This document shows positions 1 to 6,433 of a stretch of DNA of 11,162 nucleotides, in pieces. Position numbers and translations under genes: made by a program. The number at the start of each line of letters is the position of its first letter. The stretch's first letter is position 1. The notes below the pieces were generated by a model. It did no database searches. It saw only the letters and a list, made by a program, of their open reading frames with translations, and was not told the origin of the DNA. Origin of the DNA: an uncultured Ruminococcus sp. GTDB taxonomy: Bacteria; Bacillota; Clostridia; Oscillospirales; Acutalibacteraceae. The DNA lies in contig CACXGJ010000272.1 in assembly GCA_902767125.1 (NCBI GenBank), forward strand, positions 1 through 11,162, read 5' to 3'.

Positions 1-156
1 AAGCATATCTTCGAGGAAATGACACACTTCTTCACCGTCTATAAGGCTCTCGAAAACAAGGAAACTGTTGTTGATGAAGTCAAGGGCAAGCAGGAAGCTC
101 TCGCTATCATAGAAACTACCATCAAAAACTACAAGGAGAAATTCAACTCTGTATGA
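1..156 (+). CDS. ppa: Inorganic pyrophosphatase, C-terminal end (partial)
   Basis: The frame is open from the window edge to a TGA at 154-156 and gives 51 C-terminal residues. The segment EEMTHFFTVYKALENKE resembles the end of family I soluble inorganic pyrophosphatases, where an 'I.HFF..YK.LE.K' stretch precedes a final helix. These enzymes hydrolyse cytoplasmic pyrophosphate to two phosphates and so pull biosynthetic reactions forward. The catalytic Asp cluster lies upstream of the window, so activity cannot be judged here. The stop overlaps the start of the next gene (ATGA, 153-156), which suggests translational coupling. The identification rests only on the tail and is fairly likely, not certain. 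Confidence 0.72.
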   Translation, partial: KHIFEEMTHFFTVYKALENKETVVDEVKGKQEALAIIETTIKNYKEKFNSV

Positions 157-1154
157 ACAGTAATCCAAAGGACAAGAAAAAGGAAGTAAAAGTTATAAAC
201 ATCCCTAAAAAAAAGCGTCCCCTTGCAACTCCCTCATATATTATCAGAATATCCCTTATAATATGCTTTGTTCTGTGTATACTTCTATTAAGCTCACCTT
301 TTTTAAGGGCAAAGCTATATATCACCCAAGACCTCGAAATTACTACTTCCTTCAATGAAGCATATAACGACTCCCCTTCTCAAGAGGAGCTTGACAATGC
401 TTACAATGAACTACTCACAGCTTTCAATCATCTTGAAAAAATAGAAAAAAAAGAAGACAGCGAATCCTCCAAGCTTCCCGTTTCACAGACGAATGTTATG
501 GCTCTTGATTCCGCTAATTTTGAATGGTCATATACTGTTTCGAGAAACGTAGATCCAAAGCCCCTTGCAGAGCTTATAGACAAGGTGAGGACTCTTGACA
601 AACGTCCCTACACCTCCGAATCCGTTCAGGCTCTCAACATTGCCTTACTGAAGGGACAAAAGCTCCTTCGTGCATCAGTCGTTGTTTCTCAAAGTGTCCT
701 TCAGATGCTGCTCGGCGGTGCTATCGGCGAATCTCTCGGCAATGTCAAAAGCCTTGGCAATACCATTTCACATTCACTTTTTGCTATGATACTTGCGGCT
801 ATACCACTCGTTTGCTTCATAACACTATGCTTTGACAAAAGAAGCCATCTTAAACACATTATCTGTATGTTGGGGGCAACTATATGCCTTGCCGTAATAT
901 TTGCCGTCCTCTATCCGTTTGTCGGTCGAGGTGCCGTTATTTCAATAATTCTCTATATCATCATCTTCATTCTCAACCTTGCAAGCATATACGCCAAACA
1001 ACAGGAGGATCATATCATAAAGCATCCCGAAATGGAACCTGAATTTACGGAAAAACATCCGCATTTTGTAAAGGCTCTTATCAATCACAAGGCCTTTGTC
1101 AAATATGCCGCTGAACCTCAAACTGCCCCAAAGAAAAAAAAGAAGAAAAAATAA
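153..1154 (+). CDS. Membrane protein with FIVAR-like extracytoplasmic segments, function unknown
   Basis: This 333-residue protein starts at the ATG that overlaps the upstream stop by 4 bases. It has a Lys-rich cytoplasmic N-terminus (residues 7-22), a membrane helix at about 28-49, a long outside region at about 50-205, three further helices (about 207-227, 234-254, 260-280), and a cytoplasmic tail ending in seven lysines. In the outside region, residues 74-96 (SPSQEELDNAYNELLTAFNHL) and about 138-185 (LAELIDKV..., YTSESVQALNIALLKG, then VVSQSVLQML) resemble the helical FIVAR repeats found in Gram-positive cell-surface proteins; this match is by eye. Such repeats usually bind or space surface polymers. 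No enzymatic motif is visible. Only 30 bases separate it from trxA and no promoter is evident between them, so ppa, this gene and trxA probably share a transcript. Confidence 0.75.
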   Translation: MNSNPKDKKKEVKVINIPKKKRPLATPSYIIRISLIICFVLCILLLSSPFLRAKLYITQDLEITTSFNEAYNDSPSQEELDNAYNELLTAFNHLEKIEKKEDSESSKLPVSQTNVMALDSANFEWSYTVSRNVDPKPLAELIDKVRTLDKRPYTSESVQALNIALLKGQKLLRASVVVSQSVLQMLLGGAIGESLGNVKSLGNTISHSLFAMILAAIPLVCFITLCFDKRSHLKHIICMLGATICLAVIFAVLYPFVGRGAVISIILYIIIFILNLASIYAKQQEDHIIKHPEMEPEFTEKHPHFVKALINHKAFVKYAAEPQTAPKKKKKKK

Positions 1155-1164
1155 TACTATATTA

Positions 1165-1173
1165 AAAAAGGAG
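1165..1173 (+). promoter_or_regulatory. Shine-Dalgarno site of trxA
   Basis: AAAAAGGAG lies 11 bases before the ATG at 1185. It confirms that start and rules out the overlapping frame that begins inside the previous gene. Confidence 0.7.
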
Positions 1174-1184
1174 CTATCAGAAAA

Positions 1185-1496
1185 ATGTCTGCTATTGAAA
1201 TTACAAGTCAGAATTTTGACAAGGAGGTATTACAGTCTCCTGTCCCCGTACTGCTCGATTTTTGGGCTTCATGGTGCGGTCCGTGCAGAATGCTGTCACC
1301 TGTCGTTGAGGAAATATCAAATGAATATGACAGCATCAAGGTCGGAAAAATAAATGTTGATGAACAATCGGAGCTTGCACAGAAATTCGGCATCATGAGC
1401 ATACCTACTCTCGTTGTGTTCAAAAACGGAAAGAATATCAATACCAAAGTCGGTGTAAGACCTAAATCTGATATACTTGCTATGCTCGGTCTTTGA
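1185..1496 (+). CDS. trxA: Thioredoxin
   Basis: At 103 residues this is a standard single-domain thioredoxin. The active site WCGPC is at residues 30-34 (Cys31, Cys34), preceded by the buried Asp25 of LLDFWASW. The cis-proline is Pro74 in SIPTL, and KINVDE (residues 55-60) matches the conserved beta strand. It is a cytoplasmic dithiol-disulfide reductant, normally recycled by thioredoxin reductase, which is not in this window. It has no signal peptide or membrane anchor. The C-terminus reads VGVRPKSDI where many family members have VGA.PK..L, an ordinary variation. It is the last gene of the ppa-membrane protein-trxA group and is followed by a hairpin terminator. Confidence 0.97.
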   Translation: MSAIEITSQNFDKEVLQSPVPVLLDFWASWCGPCRMLSPVVEEISNEYDSIKVGKINVDEQSELAQKFGIMSIPTLVVFKNGKNINTKVGVRPKSDILAMLGL

Positions 1497-1509
1497 TAAC
1501 CAAAATCAT

Positions 1510-1550
1510 AAAGCGACTGAAACTAAACATTTCAGCCGCTTTTATTTTTT
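1510..1550. terminator. Bidirectional terminator between trxA and proC
   Basis: The arms at 1510-1522 (AAAGCGACTGAAA) and 1530-1542 (TTTCAGCCGCTTT) form a 13-pair stem with one A-C mismatch on the plus strand and a 7-base loop. The T-rich run TTTATTTTTT follows for trxA. Read on the minus strand the mismatch becomes a G-U pair, so the same hairpin can also stop proC transcription, though the T tract on that side is weak. Confidence 0.8.
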
Positions 1551-1559
1551 ATCTCAAAA

Positions 1560-2456
1560 TTATTTTCCCAATTCTTCCGCTCTCTTTGTACAAGCTGCCA
1601 TTGCATCTGCTATTATTTGTGATACATTGTTATCATTGAACACTTTTACAGCTTCTATCGTAGTTCCGCCCTTTGAACATACCTTCTCGATAAGCTCATC
1701 AGGAGTATTTCCGCTTGAACGGAGCATTGCAGCACTTCCCTCAAAGGTCTTGCTCACAAGATTCAATGCAACATCACTGTCGATCCCCACTGACACTGCA
1801 TAGTCTATCATTGCCTTGGCAAAAAGATATACATACGCCGGACTGCTTCCGTTTACCGCTATCACAGCATTCATCTGTTCTTCATTTATAACTGCTACCT
1901 CTCCCGAATTTGCAAACATATCATAAACTTCCTCGAAATCTTCATCAGATATATTATCGGAACGACACATTGCTGTTGCACCTTTTCCCAAAAGCAATGG
2001 TGTATTCGGCATAACCCTTACCATCGGACATTCCACGCCCAACCCTTTTCTTACATACTCTATCGAAATCCCTGCCGCTATCGTTACAAATACCTTCTTA
2101 TCCGTCACCGAGCCTTTTATTTCTTCAAGTACCTCATCATAATTCTGCGGCTTCACTGCAAGGACTATTATATCACACTTCTCCACAAGCTCCTCCGACA
2201 TATACATGATATTTACGCCCATATCAGCCATTTTCTTGAGCTGTCTGACATTGCAGTCATAAACATATATCTCTCCTACAAGCTTGCCTGCATTCAAAAG
2301 CCCTTTCACTATCGCATTAGCCATATTTCCGGCTCCTATAAAGCCTATTTTCTTCCCCTCGGCTATACTCGATATACCCGTTGATATACCTGTTGATATA
2401 TTGTTCACAATATTGCCCATGAATTTCTTTGCTTCTTTGAAATCGTCTCCAAACAT
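1560..2456 (-). CDS. proC: Pyrroline-5-carboxylate reductase
   Basis: This enzyme catalyses the last step of proline synthesis, NAD(P)H-dependent reduction of pyrroline-5-carboxylate. The Rossmann motif GFIGAGNMA is at about residues 38-46 of the 298-residue product. The family's MPNTP segment (VMPNTPLLLGKG) and the C-terminal signature, here CSKGGTTIEAV where a Pro-Gly-Gly-Thr-Thr form is usual, are both present. The start at 2456 is chosen because GAGGTG (2464-2469) sits 7 bases upstream. The ATG pair at 2469-2474 has no Shine-Dalgarno site. The protein is some 30-35 residues longer than typical ProC because of an N-terminal extension that includes a short STGISTGIS repeat. It follows the HAD gene with a short gap and is probably co-transcribed with it. 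Confidence 0.95.
   Translation of the reverse strand: MFGDDFKEAKKFMGNIVNNISTGISTGISSIAEGKKIGFIGAGNMANAIVKGLLNAGKLVGEIYVYDCNVRQLKKMADMGVNIMYMSEELVEKCDIIVLAVKPQNYDEVLEEIKGSVTDKKVFVTIAAGISIEYVRKGLGVECPMVRVMPNTPLLLGKGATAMCRSDNISDEDFEEVYDMFANSGEVAVINEEQMNAVIAVNGSSPAYVYLFAKAMIDYAVSVGIDSDVALNLVSKTFEGSAAMLRSSGNTPDELIEKVCSKGGTTIEAVKVFNDNNVSQIIADAMAACTKRAEELGK
2371..2406 (-). repeat. 12-base tandem repeat in the proC N-terminal extension
   Basis: Three 12-base units start at 2371, 2383 and 2395, each beginning GATATA on the plus strand. The first two differ at one base (CCCGTT versus CCTGTT) and the third is degenerate. They encode the repeated STGI segment just before the Rossmann fold. The length is a multiple of three, so copy changes would keep the frame. 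Confidence 0.7.
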
Positions 2457-2463
2457 TTCTAAA

Positions 2464-2469
2464 CACCTC
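2464..2469 (-). promoter_or_regulatory. Shine-Dalgarno site that sets the proC start
   Basis: GAGGTG on the minus strand lies 7 bases before the ATG at 2456. The longer in-frame start at 2474 would be preceded only by an A/T-rich stretch and would place this site inside the coding sequence. Confidence 0.7.
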
Positions 2470-2479
2470 ATCATATTTT

Positions 2480-3205
2480 TTATTTAAAAAGAACGTCGAT
2501 TGCTTCAAAAATATCTCCGCTCATTATCTGATATTTTGCCAAAAGCTCTCCCTTTATCTCGGGAGAAATATTCGTATGAAGATACAATGAATCCATCCCT
2601 GCATTATATGATCCCCTTATATCCGTGATATAATCATTGCCTATCATGATACTTTCCTTCGGATCAAGATCATGCTTTTTCAGGATATGCTCATAGAATT
2701 TTATATCAGGCTTTGCACAGCCCACATCAGATGATATTATCACATCTTCAAATTCATCATATATCCCAAGCATACGAATCTCCGGCTCTGTGAATATCCT
2801 TTGGGCATTGGACAGCAAATATGCCCTTCCTCCTGTCGAATGTATCTTATCGAACAATTCATGCACTCCGTCATATAATCTTATATACTTCAATGACAAT
2901 GCCCTGAATGTAACTCCCGTTATCTTTGCAAGCTCCATCGAACATTCCACACCCTTTTCGGTAAACATCCTCTGAAACACATATTCCACCTGCGGCTCCG
3001 GATTTGTAGTATACTTTTCCGACGGTATAGCCTCGATCTGCTCTTGAAGATACTTATAGTATGCCTTTTTAAGCTCTTTCGGGGTATAGCTTGCACCATT
3101 CATTGAATATATCACTGACATATTCTTCCAAAGACTTGATTTCCATTCATTTGTACTGATATCCACCAATGTCCCGTACAGATCAAATATATAATTTTTA
3201 TACAC
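2480..3205 (-). CDS. HAD-superfamily hydrolase, haloacid dehalogenase-like
   Basis: This is a 241-residue cytoplasmic protein with a HAD core and a helical cap at about residues 16-105. Motif I is FDLYGTLVD with nucleophile Asp8, but the usual second Asp (+2) is Tyr10, as in L-2-haloacid dehalogenases. Motif II is LLSNAQ (Ser132). The motif III lysine is Lys165 in CAKPD, and motif IV is GNDYITD (Asp191, Asp195). The likely reaction is hydrolysis of a small phosphorylated metabolite or a C-X bond; the substrate cannot be told from sequence. The start is GTG at 3203-3205 with AGGAGG (3213-3218) 7 bases upstream. It is the first gene of a unit with proC, and nothing in its sequence ties it to proline metabolism. 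Confidence 0.88.
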   Translation of the reverse strand: MYKNYIFDLYGTLVDISTNEWKSSLWKNMSVIYSMNGASYTPKELKKAYYKYLQEQIEAIPSEKYTTNPEPQVEYVFQRMFTEKGVECSMELAKITGVTFRALSLKYIRLYDGVHELFDKIHSTGGRAYLLSNAQRIFTEPEIRMLGIYDEFEDVIISSDVGCAKPDIKFYEHILKKHDLDPKESIMIGNDYITDIRGSYNAGMDSLYLHTNISPEIKGELLAKYQIMSGDIFEAIDVLFK

Positions 3206-3231
3206 AGCAAAACCTCCTGTTTTTTAATTCT

Positions 3232-3260
3232 ATTTTAATACATCATCCGCATTTATGCAA
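3232..3260 (-). promoter_or_regulatory. Probable promoter of the HAD-proC unit
   Basis: On the minus strand, TTGCAT (3255-3260) is separated by 17 bases from TAAAAT (3232-3237). The -10 is good and the -35 matches only its TTG. The region is A/T-rich, so chance matches are possible. Its position upstream of the AGGAGG and GTG start supports it. Confidence 0.45.
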
Positions 3261-3304
3261 TAAAAATTTCAATAATTTCTTTGACAAAATTCCCTTGAAA
3301 ATTA

Positions 3305-3333
3305 TTGTATCAAAATTATTTATGTGCTATAAT
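3305..3333 (+). promoter_or_regulatory. Extended -10 promoter of the lipoprotein gene
   Basis: TTGTAT (3305-3310) and TATAAT (3328-3333) are 17 bases apart, and TGC immediately before the -10 makes an extended -10 element. The weak -35 is typical of extended -10 promoters. A TTGACA at 3281-3286 lies further upstream but has no good -10 at the right distance. The promoter diverges from the HAD gene promoter within about 160 bases. Confidence 0.65.
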
Positions 3334-3367
3334 TCTTTAAATAGCTTTATAAAGGAGTCTATACTGT

Positions 3368-4237
3368 ATGAAAAAAATATTTTTATTATTATTCTCCATC
3401 TTATTATCTTTGTCCATTACTTCATGCCATAAAAATGAAAGTGAACCATCTCAAATCTCTGTCACCGTTTCGGAAACCGTATCATCACAAATTTCGGAAG
3501 TTTCTACCACATCATCACTGTCTGCGGAAAGCTCCACCGAATCCTCACAGCAGCCCTCCGAGGTCAGCACACTTTCCGAAAATGCCTCCAAAATCTCCGA
3601 CTACTCCAAAAAGATAATACAAAAAGCTGTTGACATAAACGAATTAGGACAACAAACCCAAACTGCTTTGAACAATGTACTCCTATATGAAAATATCTAT
3701 CTGAATGTAAAAGGAGATATTGCATTATTCAGCGGAGTCAGCATTCCTTTTCAAGCTGAAATGGCAAGAGGTGACAATGCTGTAATGGAAAACTTCATTG
3801 TAGGCGAAAGCTCTGTCAAGATTATACAAAATTCTGACGGAACATTTCTCATTGATGACCAAAACAAAACTGTTTCCAAAACAGGCGGTGCTTTTTCTCC
3901 CGATAATCTACCCCAAATCAAAGATACAAAAAACAACTATACTCAAAATGATTTTGCAAATCAGATCATTTCCTATATTTCACAAAGCTTTGGACTGAAC
4001 TCTCTGAAATATATCAAAAACGGCTCCGAAAGCTACAACGGCAAAAATTACAGCTTCGATGAATACAGTGCGGATGATAAGACTATCAAGGTCTATTTTG
4101 ACAATGATCTGCCTGTCTATATCACAAGCCATGACCAAAATAACAAAGAATCTGTTATAGAGATAACTTCACTGTCATCGTCCCCCGACAAAAGCTTATT
4201 TACCATTCCACAAACCTACACAATGACAGAATCATAA
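3368..4237 (+). CDS. Secreted lipoprotein of unknown function
   Basis: This 289-residue protein has a lipoprotein signal peptide: positive MKK, a hydrophobic core at about 4-17, and the lipobox ITSC with Cys20 as the lipidated residue. It should be anchored to the outer face of the membrane. Residues about 22-75 form a Ser/Thr/Glu-rich flexible linker. The folded part (about 76-289) alternates beta-type strands (YLNVKGDI, SVKIIQNSDGTFLIDD, TIKVYFDNDLPVYIT). That pattern, a domain probing a hydrophobic 'trained' sheet, recalls LolA/LppX-like lipoproteins, but no diagnostic motif was recognised. AAAGGAG (3351-3357) lies 10 bases before the ATG. It has its own promoter and a terminator straight after its stop, so it is monocistronic. 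Confidence 0.8.
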   Translation: MKKIFLLLFSILLSLSITSCHKNESEPSQISVTVSETVSSQISEVSTTSSLSAESSTESSQQPSEVSTLSENASKISDYSKKIIQKAVDINELGQQTQTALNNVLLYENIYLNVKGDIALFSGVSIPFQAEMARGDNAVMENFIVGESSVKIIQNSDGTFLIDDQNKTVSKTGGAFSPDNLPQIKDTKNNYTQNDFANQIISYISQSFGLNSLKYIKNGSESYNGKNYSFDEYSADDKTIKVYFDNDLPVYITSHDQNNKESVIEITSLSSSPDKSLFTIPQTYTMTES

Positions 4238-4239
4238 AA

Positions 4240-4273
4240 ATTTCGGTACGGAATCACTGCTCCGTACCGAAAT
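4240..4273. terminator. Bidirectional terminator between the lipoprotein gene and nagZ
   Basis: A perfect 13-pair stem is formed by 4240-4252 (ATTTCGGTACGGA) and 4261-4273 (TCCGTACCGAAAT) around an 8-base loop. On the minus strand the stem is followed by TTTTTATG, a usable T tract for nagZ. On the plus strand the T tract is interrupted (CTATTTACATC). The hairpin begins 3 bases after the lipoprotein stop and ends 5 bases before the nagZ stop, so it serves both convergent genes. Confidence 0.85.
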
Positions 4274-4277
4274 CTAT

Positions 4278-5558
4278 TTACATCATATTTTTATAATACT
4301 TCCATGCGAGTATCCTCGTTACAGCATGATCTATGAGACCTTCATCAAGTGTTCCGTCAGAAACGGCTTCTTTCACTGAAACAACCGCTTCATCAAGCAT
4401 TGTATCCCCTATCGTCAGCATATCGTTTCCTGCAAGTATCGCTGCAACTGCCGGTGAGGTCCCGTTTGTATACTCCGTTATAGCATCCATTTCAAGATCA
4501 TCCGTTACTGCTATTCCCGTGAATCCGAGGTCATTTCTCAAAATCTCATGCACTCTCGCCGAAAGTGATGCCGGCTTTGAACTGTCCATACAATTCACTA
4601 TATTATGGCTTACCATTACCAAATGTGCATTTTCTTTTATACCTGCCTCAAACGGTTTGAAATCATTCTCCTCAAAAACAGAATAATCCCTTTCATCTAT
4701 TGCGATTCCCGTATGGGTATCTACATTATTTCCATATCCGGGAAAATGCTTCAATGTTGCAGAAACACCATTGCTTTGTGCTATCCTTGTAAACTCACTC
4801 ACAAATTCACACACGGTCTCTGTATCCTGCCCTATTGAACGATAATACATGAAGTCATCTTCATCAAGCGATATATCACACACAGGAGCAAAATTTACAT
4901 CTATATTAAACGAATTTAACATCTCTGCCATTTCCTGTGCCTTTTCTCTTATTGCATCCATTCCGCCCTGTTCAAAAATATCCCTCGGTGACTGAAATTC
5001 CTCATCATACAATGCAGGCTTACTGCTTATTCTTACAACTGTTCCGCCTTCCTCGTCAACAGATATTGTCATCGGTATATCCTGTGAATTTATGTATGAA
5101 TTGATATTATCCTGCACTTCTTCCCTGCTCTTATCCGCAAAGTCCCTGCCGAAAAGAACATATCCGCCTAAATGATATTCCTGTGCAGTGCCTACCGCAT
5201 CATATTCGGGACACCTTGCATAAAACATTTGACCGACCTTCTCATCAAGTGTCATTTCCTTCATTCTATCATAAGCCTTTTGATAATATTCCGAGAAAAT
5301 ACCGTTATCCTGCCATTCGGACGGAAATTCTCCGCTTTCTTCCGACTGTTCCGAAACGACTGTTTCGGTTCTTTCCTCCGACTGCTCCGAAACGACTGTT
5401 TCGGTTCCTTCCTCCGACTGCTCCGAAATGTCCTCATTTGAGGACTGCACAGAGCCTTCGGGCGATGATGATGTTACAGGAATATGAAACACTGTGCATG
5501 ATGACAATGAAGCTATCAATGCCATAGTCAATAAAACCGAACTTATTCTCTTTTTCAT
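4278..5558 (-). CDS. nagZ: Lipoprotein GH3 beta-N-acetylhexosaminidase (NagZ type)
   Basis: This 426-residue protein has a lipoprotein signal peptide with lipobox LSSC (Cys21), a Ser/Glu/Thr linker (about 27-82) and one glycoside hydrolase family 3 barrel (about 95-426). NagZ hallmarks are SVDEEGG (166-172), KHFPGYG (270-276) followed by the Asp-x-His dyad VDTH (Asp280, His282), and VTDDLEM (351-357), which carries the nucleophile Asp. The enzyme releases terminal beta-linked N-acetylglucosamine, mainly from muropeptides. Lipid anchoring puts it outside the cell, as in Gram-positive NagZ proteins involved in wall turnover. The typical C-terminal second GH3 domain is absent, which is normal for NagZ. 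The start has AAAGGAGGAG upstream, overlapping the stop of the PHP gene, so the two are co-transcribed and probably coupled. Confidence 0.93.
   Translation of the reverse strand: MKKRISSVLLTMALIASLSSCTVFHIPVTSSSPEGSVQSSNEDISEQSEEGTETVVSEQSEERTETVVSEQSEESGEFPSEWQDNGIFSEYYQKAYDRMKEMTLDEKVGQMFYARCPEYDAVGTAQEYHLGGYVLFGRDFADKSREEVQDNINSYINSQDIPMTISVDEEGGTVVRISSKPALYDEEFQSPRDIFEQGGMDAIREKAQEMAEMLNSFNIDVNFAPVCDISLDEDDFMYYRSIGQDTETVCEFVSEFTRIAQSNGVSATLKHFPGYGNNVDTHTGIAIDERDYSVFEENDFKPFEAGIKENAHLVMVSHNIVNCMDSSKPASLSARVHEILRNDLGFTGIAVTDDLEMDAITEYTNGTSPAVAAILAGNDMLTIGDTMLDEAVVSVKEAVSDGTLDEGLIDHAVTRILAWKYYKNMM
5341..5428 (-). repeat. 36-base tandem repeat in the nagZ linker
   Basis: Two nearly identical 36-base units (5341-5376 and 5377-5412) and a 16-base partial third (5413-5428) encode SEQSEE[G/R]TETVV followed by a further SEQSEE. 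They form the flexible, acidic linker between the lipid anchor and the catalytic barrel. The unit is 12 codons, so gain or loss of copies keeps the frame and only changes linker length. Confidence 0.9.
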
Positions 5559-5573
5559 ATAAGAACTCCTCCT

Positions 5574-6347
5574 TTAAAAAATAGTTTCGATCACATTCAA
5601 GCCTATCAGCCTTGCAGTTTTATGCCCCAATTCAACCTTTTCATCGAATACCTGATGCGGTTCATGGCAGTCAGAGCCTACTATTACACGGATATCCGTA
5701 TTCCCGACCATACCCCAAAATCTTACGTCGGGATATGGATAACGCTCTCCATCGGGATATATCGCCTTTCCACGTCTGTAACCGTTTGCATTGAACTCAA
5801 GGACTGCATTATATTTCTCTGCACTCTCGATTATCATCTCCGATGCCTTTTGACAGTTATCATCCCATGCAAATCTATTCATCAGCATAAGATCGGGATG
5901 TGCTATTATATTGAACAACCCTGTCTTTATACCGTCACATATCCCCTTTGCATAATCAACATAATCTTTCGTGGACTGTGCAAAGTAAATATTCTTTATA
6001 TCTCCGTTCGGCAGGGTATACATATGCTCTCCCAATATGAGATAATCCAGCTTATATACATCAAAAAGCTGCTTGTAATAATCATCATACACCGCATGAT
6101 ATTCTATCTCAAGCCCTTTGAAAAGCTGTATATCACTGTATTTTTCATTCAGCCTGCCGATAGTGTCAAGATAATCTTCCAATTCCGCAAACTGCATACG
6201 CAAGCCAAAATCCTTATCGGGAAATGGTGCATGATCCGAAAACCCAAGCTGTTCCACATCTCGCTTCACAGCCTCTATAACATAATCTTCTTCATCTCCG
6301 GATGCGTGAAGACATCTTTGGGTATGTGTATGAAAATTCCCTCTCAT
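5574..6347 (-). CDS. PHP-family phosphatase, probable histidinol-phosphatase
   Basis: This 257-residue cytoplasmic protein has the metal ligands of the PHP fold in order: HTH (His6, His8), SDHAPF (His39), KGLEIEY (Glu80), GEH (His108), AHPD (His150) and SDCH (Asp226, His228). Its length and the HAPFPDKDFGLRM and GEH segments fit the HisJ/HisK type of histidinol-phosphate phosphatase, which makes histidinol in histidine synthesis with a trinuclear metal site. No other his gene is in view, so a different phosphoester substrate is possible. GGAGG (6358-6362) lies 10 bases before the ATG. It is the first gene of an operon with nagZ; its TAA stop overlaps the nagZ ribosome-binding site. Confidence 0.85.
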   Translation of the reverse strand: MRGNFHTHTQRCLHASGDEEDYVIEAVKRDVEQLGFSDHAPFPDKDFGLRMQFAELEDYLDTIGRLNEKYSDIQLFKGLEIEYHAVYDDYYKQLFDVYKLDYLILGEHMYTLPNGDIKNIYFAQSTKDYVDYAKGICDGIKTGLFNIIAHPDLMLMNRFAWDDNCQKASEMIIESAEKYNAVLEFNANGYRRGKAIYPDGERYPYPDVRFWGMVGNTDIRVIVGSDCHEPHQVFDEKVELGHKTARLIGLNVIETIF

Positions 6348-6372
6348 AAAAATACATCCTCCATTCCCCTAT

Positions 6373-6401
6373 ATTTTAACACATATTTTTTTAAAATACA
6401 A
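6373..6401 (-). promoter_or_regulatory. Extended -10 promoter of the PHP-nagZ operon
   Basis: On the minus strand TTGTAT (6396-6401) is 17 bases from TAAAAT (6373-6378), and TGT directly before the -10 makes an extended -10. It has the same design as the promoter of the lipoprotein gene. Its -35 lies only 3 bases from the -35 of the divergent Nudix promoter. Confidence 0.65.
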
Positions 6402-6404
6402 CTA

Positions 6405-6433
6405 TTGACAAAATAATATTATATGTATATAAT
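6405..6433 (+). promoter_or_regulatory. Consensus sigma-A promoter of the Nudix regulator-two-component operon
   Basis: TTGACA (6405-6410) and TATAAT (6428-6433) both match the consensus exactly, with the ideal 17-base spacer. This is the strongest-looking promoter in the window. A promoter this strong driving regulatory genes suggests that a repressor normally holds it down. Confidence 0.88.
6418..6433. promoter_or_regulatory. Candidate operator palindrome over the -10 of the Nudix promoter
   Basis: ATTATAT (6418-6424), a 2-base centre GT, and ATATAAT (6427-6433) form a 16-base inverted repeat covering the -10 element. It is flanked by a second, outer pair of arms, ATAATAT at 6413-6419 and ATATTAT at 6435-6441. 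A protein bound here would block RNA polymerase. The obvious candidate is the downstream Nudix-winged-helix protein acting on itself. A/T richness makes chance palindromes more likely, so this is tentative. Confidence 0.4.

Noticed and set aside
1477..1803. Plus-strand frame running from the end of trxA into proC
   Set aside because: It reads through the trxA terminator and is antisense to the conserved ProC C-terminus; its start lies inside trxA.
3281..3310. TTGACA at 3281 as the -35 of the lipoprotein promoter
   Set aside because: With a 17-18 base spacer the -10 would fall in ATTGTA/TTGTAT, which is poor. The extended -10 TGCTATAAT downstream is a much better candidate.
5622..6416. Long open frame (264 codons) on the plus strand opposite the PHP gene
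   Set aside because: It is antisense to a gene with all PHP metal-binding motifs, has no domain or Shine-Dalgarno site, and has the Ile/Cys/Tyr-rich composition typical of a reverse-strand shadow. It also runs through the mapped promoters.
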